Assembly (NCBI GenBank): GCA_947462335.1
Contig: OX381717.1
Span: 17,413,166-17,477,165 of the forward strand
Reading direction: 5' to 3'
From: Harmothoe impar
Taxonomy: Eukaryota > Annelida > Polychaeta > Phyllodocida > Polynoidae
DNA length: 64,000 bases
Below the pieces are notes generated by a model that saw only the letters and a list, made by a program, of their open reading frames with translations, was not told the origin of the DNA and did no database searches. The first letter of the stretch is position 1; every line of letters begins with the position of its first letter. This document shows, piece by piece, positions 46,801 to 55,800 of this stretch. Both the position numbers and the translations under genes were made by a program.

Positions 46801-49800
46801 GTCTCATGAGATCGGGCCAATGTTTGCGTCTTGGACCAGGTGCCATCTTTGACCGGGTGCCATCTTTGACCAGGTGCCATCTTTGACCAGTTTGGCATGA
46901 AATCGTTAAGATAGAAAAAAGAGTTAATAGGTAATGTAAAGAATGAAATGTGATAATATATTCCTAAATGTTTTAGAACAATTTCTGTAGCATTGTACAA
47001 AATAAATTGAATAATATGTTGTAAAATAGGTCAGGAAACTACCTTTATTAATGTAGAACTGGTATACGGACAACTATTAGTACTAGCGTATAACTCTTGT
47101 GCTTTAATTTAAAAAATTTAAGTTTTTCAAAAATTACCTCAAACCCTACATTTTACCAGTCAAAGACGTCACTTGAACAGTTGCATAATATTCAAACAAC
47201 CAAAAAACGGTAATAATAATTATATAACCACCCCCATTATATTTTTTCAACCCTTATATATTAGAGAATAATAAATGTTTAAAAAATCGGTTTGCTGATA
47301 CCCTGTCAAAGATGGAACCCGGTCAAAGATAGCACCCGGTTTAAGATGGCACCCGGTCAAACATGACCACAAAGACCAGATCTTATGAGACATGAACAAA
47401 GGAATTAGAGAATATTCAATATTGCACCTTTATGACCTTTATGAATTATCTTTGTTTGCTAAAATATTTACTGAGCAGAAATAAGGGATAAGACGGAATT
47501 TGCTGGAAGTTTTCCCATGTTTCATTAACCATCCAAAGTTTCACTTTCCTTAAGTTAGACTTCAAGTAAGTATAGTTGTCACCCCAGCAGAAATGATGAG
47601 GTGAAAGTTTTAAAATGGCCCTTTTCAGATGTGGACGAATGCAGTATTTTCCCCTGTGGCCAGAATGCAGTCACTCATGCATCTTGCACCAATACAGTTG
47701 GTTCCTTTACCTGCACATGCGATATGGGATATGCATATACAGGAAATGGGGTTCAATGTGAAGCAGGTAACTATCTTTTTTTTATTGTGTTTCTGTTAAC
47801 ACCACAGCTTTCCTACTTTGTTTACCAAAAGGGTGTATTCCACCAACATCGGTCGTCCAAAATTCGGTCATCCGATAAAAGTCTATAATGTTAAACTCAT
47901 GGGAGAATTTCGTCTGACGGACAGAATCATGGCCGATTCAGTCAGTGAAATACTGCCTTAAGATGGCAAATTGGGTCAAAGATTTTGACCATATTTGTTA
48001 AATCAAACATTTTAAGAAATGTTTGCATGTGAAATACATCATTCATTTTAAATGTATGGGTGGTAAAAAAACAATCTGTGCATGAAGTCGATCATTTATA
48101 TTAATAAGCAATAATGGTATAGCTGTCATTATCGCTAGACCCTGTTTTATTAGCTCGCTTTACTTAAATGTCTAACTTTTGTAATATTTGCATCAAACCA
48201 AGCAATTTTATTCCATTTCTTCCTTATTTCTTTTTACCAAAATACATGCTATTCCTAGCCCAGTATGTTACAAACAGTTTGAGCTTCAATTTGATACCAA
48301 ATATGCACGTTTTTGTCCACTTTTCAACCAATTTTCATTGAAAATACTTTTTTTCTAAAATGTTTTTTCTAAAATCATGATTTTCATCATGCGTGGTGGT
48401 GTGATACAATTTTCTTTGAATGGCCCATCAGTCTTACTTAATAATGGAATTCAGGCAAGTGGTGCTTGCTGGGTATACATATTATTCTTAAAGAATAAGC
48501 TGTATTTTGATTCTTCGGAGGATGTGATTATGTTTATGTATTGATAGGAACTTGTAAAAGACATTAATATCTATATTTTTATGAATACTTTTCCAGGTGT
48601 ACCTGGAATCTTAGTCGTCATGACTGGTGATTCGACTTCACAAGACGCTAATGTGCTTTCTCAGATCTTGGTAAGAATCTTTTGGTTCGTAACTAAATTT
48701 TCTTTGGTTTGTACATTAACAATTCAGAATTCGACATTGATAACTCCTTGAACAACATAAAGGCATGTATTCTTTGGAAATAGAAATAATGTATGTGATA
48801 TAAGCAGTTATGAAAAAATATTAGAATATAAAATATTAGTATGTTTTTATTCGTATTTCAGTCTGATAAAGATGACTACGACTGCCCAACCTTTGACGTG
48901 TGTTCTGCGTGAGTAGGATGATTCTCTAGGCCTTTAAAGCAGCAGCATTAGGCTCAGTCTCATGAGTTTGTAACAGTTGAAACGTCTTTGACCGGGTGTC
49001 GTCTTTGACCGGTGTAGTCTTTGACCGGGTGTCGTCTTTGACTGGGTATCTTACTTCAACTTTAACCAGCTGCACTGTCCAAAGTATTGTGCAATAAGAA
49101 TCCCACCAAGTACATTACATCATATACATATATAATATTTAAAAAAAGTTGGAAAAAAAATCTTTTCTAGATACCAAGTCAAAGACGACACCCGGTCAAA
49201 GACTACACCTGTCAAAGACGACACCCGGTCAAAAACGTTTCAATTGTTACAAACTCATGAGACTGAGCCTTTAGCTCAAAGGGACAAATTTTAGATTTTA
49301 ACATGTCTGCAATCATTACATACTTATATGTGCACAGGTCAATTCATAAATAAAATAGGTTCTTCTTTCTACATGAAAATTGGTGGAATACCTCCTATGA
49401 GAATAAAAGTCAACCAACTGTAAACCGGAAAAAAATAACAATCTGAAAATTGCTGACTGAATGCTGCCTCCTGGTATGTGAGAGGCGTACTAGTAGACTG
49501 GGTTTGTGAGTTGAGCAATGGCAAACTTCCAGGCTCCTCTCCACTCAGTACTGCCACCTGATGGCTCTTGTCAACACTAATTTTCCAACCCCACCATAAT
49601 ATAAATGATAGCTGGAATTTGAGTCTTGTATTGCACACATTAAGAATCTCTTGCCAAAATAAATGCCAAATTATAAGAGGGAAGGGATTACACAATCATA
49701 TGAGATGCAAATGAAGAGAATGTAGGTTTGAGTGTGCCAACTGGTATAGCCGCCTCAACCTTGAAGGATCTAGTGGCGGGACCCTGTAGAGACAATCAGA

Positions 49801-52800
49801 ATATTTACAAACTCACTAAACCCACCTGGTGAACCAGTTCTGAATCTTTAGAAACTCACTGGTTCCCAACAATGGATATTCATTTATTAAGTTATCGTAG
49901 AAATACAACGGTAACCCATTCTGATATTGTGATATACTACAGTATGGATATGTCTCCCAACTTATGACTAGGGCTGGTCCACACACCGTCCCTAACAAAT
50001 GCCATTAATTGACACAGAACACTGTCATTTTCAGTGTAAAAATGCCCATCTAGTCAGAAGCTTGAGTTTCAATATGGCTTGGTTAATAAGGCCAAAAAAA
50101 AAAGTTTGCTTCAGGTCACCCGACCGACCCTATCAAAACAGGGCCGACCCTACTTTTTTAAATCCAATTTTGAAGAAAATTATATATTTTTACACTTTTC
50201 TTGGGGTCAATTTTAGGTTTTCAAAAACTTTGAATTTTTTCCTCCATTTTTACACTTTTTTGGTATTGTAGAGGGGCTGTAAAAAAAAAATTTTAAAGTT
50301 TAAAAATCCGACCTACCGACCCTACATTTTCATCCCATGTTACCTGAAACAAACCTTATTTTTTATTTGGTCTAACTTCGATATTCTGTTAGGGTTAGGG
50401 TTCATATACTATTTTGGGACACGCATAAAGATCCTTAATGACGGCATGTCACTGAAAGATTTGAAGTTATTTGAAGTCATGATGCATCAATGCAGGCCCA
50501 GCAAGTAGATTGCCAGTGCTGCATTGGTGCATCATGCCAACCCTTCCAGAGTGTCTAAGCCCCACAGGGTTGTCAGGATGCTTGTATGCAGCACTGGCGA
50601 GTTACTCGTCAGGGCTGCATTTATACATCATCATTACCAAGGCATCATGTAATCCTTAAAGTGTTAGGGCCAACATAATATTTAAACAATTTATACCCTT
50701 GGTTGTGGTTAAAGATCGAGAGTTATTTCATTTCTGGTTTCAGTCCCAGCATTTGATTTTTGATTTGATAGCTCACAGAATGGACAATGATGTAGTTAAA
50801 ATACTGCTGTTATTTTATTTTCAGAGGTTACTTTTGTAGCAATGTAGATGTAGAATTTGACGCCCCAATCTCACAACTTCAGGAAAACGATGTTGAGATC
50901 ATCTTTTACGGTACTGTTGTCACTGTAACATGCTCACCAGGTAAGCACTATACTATGCACTTTCTAAGCAGTGATGCTTTTAAGACAAGAACAGGGTAAA
51001 ATTTTGTATTGGCACCTTATATTTTGGTTCCACCCCACAAGGGGTTGGCATTGCTAACACCCTCCTCAAAGGGGATCAAATTATTTGCCCGCGCACCTTT
51101 TGTTTGTTTTGACGGGTGAATTTCTTTTCGGCCCACCTAAAGAAGGATGAGAATCATTTACTACCTTCCACAATTCACAGCCCTTGTCTCTTGTTGATTA
51201 ATACAAGTAACACTGCCTTAATAAGACTTTCAGGAGATTGACTATAGGTGTTTAATGTGCACAAATGTACCCCTGACAAAAATGCATCGTTATATTAGGC
51301 GGGTGTCATGAAATGATTTATGAAAGAGAAATATAACTCTTGACGCCAAGGTTGTAGTGGTGCCATTGTCAAATGTAATTTAGTAGCATAGCTCCCACAC
51401 CTGCCATTGTACTAGTGTCTACTTGATAACTAATGAAATATATAGTGGTCATATATATCCATAGTACTGTATATGGCTACCAGAAGCCGAGTATGATTTA
51501 GGATAAACCTATACCGTATTCGACGTAATAAGCGCACACCCCCTAATAAGCGCACACCCCCCGTTTTAGGCCAATTTTTATACTACAAATAACCAAAAAA
51601 ATCTCAAATTTTGACCCCAATTAAACTCTTAACTACTAAAATGTGTCTATACTAATTTTTTAAGCGCACTGTGCGCTTATTACGTCGAATACGGTATATA
51701 CATTGAATTAAGCAGACCTATTGTTTCCTATGATAGAAAATTTGTCATTTGATATTCTTGGTTCTCTCTTAGATAAGTCACAATTCTCATGTGTCTACTG
51801 TCATATATTTTAAAGATGGGTAAGAGCTAATCTGGGGTCTACTTTTTTTACAAGTTTCAGAATGAGTTAAATTCTTACAGACATTGTGAATACAAAAGTG
51901 TTGAAAAACTGAAAAAATAAATTGAAACCTAAATTGACTCAAGTCACATCTTTAACCTACAACTCACCAACTGTCTTCAGATCCCCCGGCTGCTGCTGCG
52001 GTTAACTTCCAGGCAAACGTTGCTAACGGGAACATCCTCGTGACGCTAACGGCTGAACAAACAGCAGAGTACCTTGCAGCAAACCTACCTGTCTTCATGG
52101 CAGCTGTAACCCAGTGCTGTGACCCTGACCAGTTGGAGGCTTGCTGTGCAGTGGTGGAAGTGTATGGTGAGGTTGTAACCAGCACTGTGGATGGTACTGT
52201 TGTTATCCCGCCAGAGCTTATTCCAACAACAACAACAACACCAATGCCAACAACAACAACTACACCAACAACAACTACACCAACAACAACTACCACCCTA
52301 CCACCTACCACCACACCAATACCCGTACCAAGTACTCAGTATTCCTTCTCTGTGAGCGGTGGAACATCGTCGACAGGGTTCACAAACTTTGTGGTAAGAG
52401 TTTGTTGTGTGATATTTAATGTACCGGATATTATAGCGTATGAGCTTAGCCTACGTATCAGCCACACCTAGAGTGTAGTCCTCCCGCCATGTACCATGGT
52501 CCCTACTGATGACCCTAGACCCTAAATTCAACTCATCCCTTTTTAGGTCTTAGTGACATGGGACATGATGAATGAATAGATAGTAAGATGGCACATGGAA
52601 CATTTCTTAAAATCTACAAGGTGACATGACAATTTCTTAAGATTAACATGGCGACATGAGCATTTATCAAGATCGACATGGGGACCCCCCCATCAAGGGC
52701 CCCCTACTGGGTCCTGCAGCCATGATACACCCAGACCTTGGGACAACTCTATGAAAGATGCAAATCTAGTATTGTAGTTTACATCCTAATACTTACGTAT

Positions 52801-55800
52801 AAGCCACCCCAGACTTTTGCCTCAGATTACGACTTAATTGATAGTTTTAAGGGCTACATTTATCACAAAAAATATACCTATATCCTTCCTTTTCAGATGG
52901 GACAAATTGAGGAGGACACTGATGACTTCTGTGAGGCTCAGACATCAAACTGTTGCCCCGGGTAAGGGTTAAACCTTTAATGATGGCATGTCGCTAAATG
53001 TGTAGAGGTTTGTATGTTTCTAGATTAAAGAACAAGACAAACGGCAGTTTCCAAGTGCGAGAGTAACTTTCATTCTAAAAAATGTGTGTTAACTTAACAC
53101 ACTTTTGTAACACACTTTTTATATACTTATTTTACACACCCTTTTTTTTAACACACTACACACTTTTGTCAAAAGTGTGTTAATCTTAAAAGTGTTGCGA
53201 TAAAAAGTTGGTGAAATGTAAAGTGTGTAGGAGGAAGTGTGTAAAGGATATAAGTGTGTTGCTTTATAAAGTGTTTAAATATATTAAGCATGTTATTCAA
53301 CCAGCTGCTAGCGGAGCACTGCCAGTGTACCAATAGGCAAAATTTCACCAACCACAGCATGTATAGTCACCAGTGCATTAGTGGCCAATTGTGACCGCCA
53401 TCCTACATAGCAAAGCCCTGTAAGGAATGACCTTAAGCAGGTTTCAATTACACATTGACTTATATTATAGCTGAACACGCAGGAAAGGTGTCCAATTCCT
53501 TCCACATTCCTTAGACCTCCCTAGGATAGGATATTCATTTTTAAAAGGGATTCTAACTTCTTAGCCTCATGCAGCCATTGAAGTTACACTTCATTATATG
53601 TTTAAAACTTGATATCAAATCATTAAACATGATCAAAAGTGAAATAAGAATCTTGAAGCGTGACTGAAATTTCTAAAACAATGTGTGTGGTGCCATCTGG
53701 TGTCAATAAAAATGTGTGTATATTGTACACACTTTTATTAGCTGCACACATTTGACAAAACAAGTGTGTAAGTGTGTTGAAAAAAGTGTGTTCATGCTCA
53801 AGTATGTTAAGAAAATATGTGTGTTACTCTTTATCCATGTTCCCGCAACACACATTTTTTACAGTGTATCTGTTTATTCACAAGATAAACCGGTATCTCT
53901 CCCTGAATCAGGAATCGTCTGCACCAATATGCTTCCACATAAAAGATATGTAAATGCTTAGTTCACACAACTGGACATGTGAAGTAGAGTCAGCCAGGCC
54001 TGCACTGACTGTGGTACAGGTAGCAATCAGTTTTCCCGCCTAAGAGTGGCACCCGGTTTTGGGGGTTCTGTCCCGGATACCGGGCACACTAACTCTAGGC
54101 GGAGAAAGCCAAGTAACAGGAAATATGTGTTCACCCAGGGCATCTAGAACCAGTGTCATAATAGGTCACTCTCAGATTGTACTAACCCATACGGCCAGCA
54201 TGCTGGTGGAATGCAGCACTGGCCAATTACTTGCCAGGCCTGTATTCTTGCATTATGATAACCAAGGGTATGATGCTTTGAAGAATTATGCTATACTTAA
54301 AGGGTTAATTGTGACCTGGCATTAATCCAGGCTCTTGCAACGGATTAAGGAATTTGAGCTAGTATGTGGAATTGTTAATACAGTATATCAGCCTTTTCCA
54401 TATATTTGGTTTATCTCACTATTATTTATACATGCAGAAAAGTGGCATAATTAATTTGAAAATTGACTTTTAAAGTTCATAAAATATAAATTACCTAGTC
54501 CTGCAACTGACTATTTATTTAACTCAGAACTGACTAGAATAACATTTTCAACTTGTCTGACCATACCTCTTAATTATAACAAAAAGCAAACGCCTGGTTG
54601 GGATCAATGGCCATCAATAACAGCTTATCAATAAATATACTTTTCTCAGCGGGAACACATTTTTACAACAACTCCACAGAAGACATTGTAATATACTATA
54701 GATATTTAACTTTAATTGTGTCCTGTAAGATGACACCTATAAAAGCTGAAATAGCAATTTTCACTTTGGTAGAGATTCAATATGTAAACTTTTAAAATGA
54801 GTACAATATTGTTAGTCCTCTCAATTATTTGATTGATAGTGACCCTCCATTATTTGCAATCTGATTTCCAGTGGGAGTGTGTACGGCAGGTCATCTGCTA
54901 AGTTAGCGGTTGAAGAGTTCCGTGATGAGGACCGTGTAGTCTTTGAGACCGTGGTTTTTGCAACCTGTGAAACAAACGGTAAACAATGACAATTCTTTTT
55001 TCCCTTAAATTACATTTATTTTCGATAAAGTTTACAAAGTAACTCCTGCACATTAAAGCACAGCAACAGCTTACACACACAGCCGTGAGCAGTGCCACAG
55101 AGACTACCCTCTGGGTCTATTTAATTACTCAGCCTCTGGTAAGGCTAGATTAACATGAAATAGCGTACTGTAAATCCCTACACTGCACTTCCGGCATTTA
55201 ACATAGATCAATAACCAAGGGATAAGGACACTTTGCCACATCTGAGAGTAAATTTCTACTCTCTTGATCACATTAGCATATTATACAGAGAATTCTTGAA
55301 ACAAGGTAATAATTGTTTTCCAATATTACCAAAAACAATGGTGCTTACTCTTTGGATCAAATGGAGAGTACACGGTTAGAAGTAAGTACTGCAGCTGCAC
55401 AATATAAAAAGGGGCATTTTTGGTTTCCAGTATCACATACCGTACAGCTACACTCATCTACTGTTGAACAACGCACACAGGAGAGGGTTTGAATCACACC
55501 TTGGCACAATAGGCAGAACTACTGTTTATCTATTTTTACAAATATTCAAATATTCAACAGCTCACATTTCTATGTCAATATAGGTGGGAATGCATGCCAA
55601 ATGGGTTAAAGAAATACGAAAAGAAAAACACATTTCTCTTAGTGCTAAGGTAAGACTCAAACCCATGATCTCCTATGGGTGGTGTTCTACAGTAGGTGAG
55701 TGTAGCTGTACAGTATATCAAACTGGAAACCAAAAATACCTCCTTTTATACTGTGCAGCTACAGTATATCTCGCTGTGCGGCTACACAACCATCTGACAG

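Noticed and set aside
52040..52471. ORF of 143 codons as a stand-alone gene
   Set aside because: It is exon 14 of the EGF gene read past its donor at 52394.
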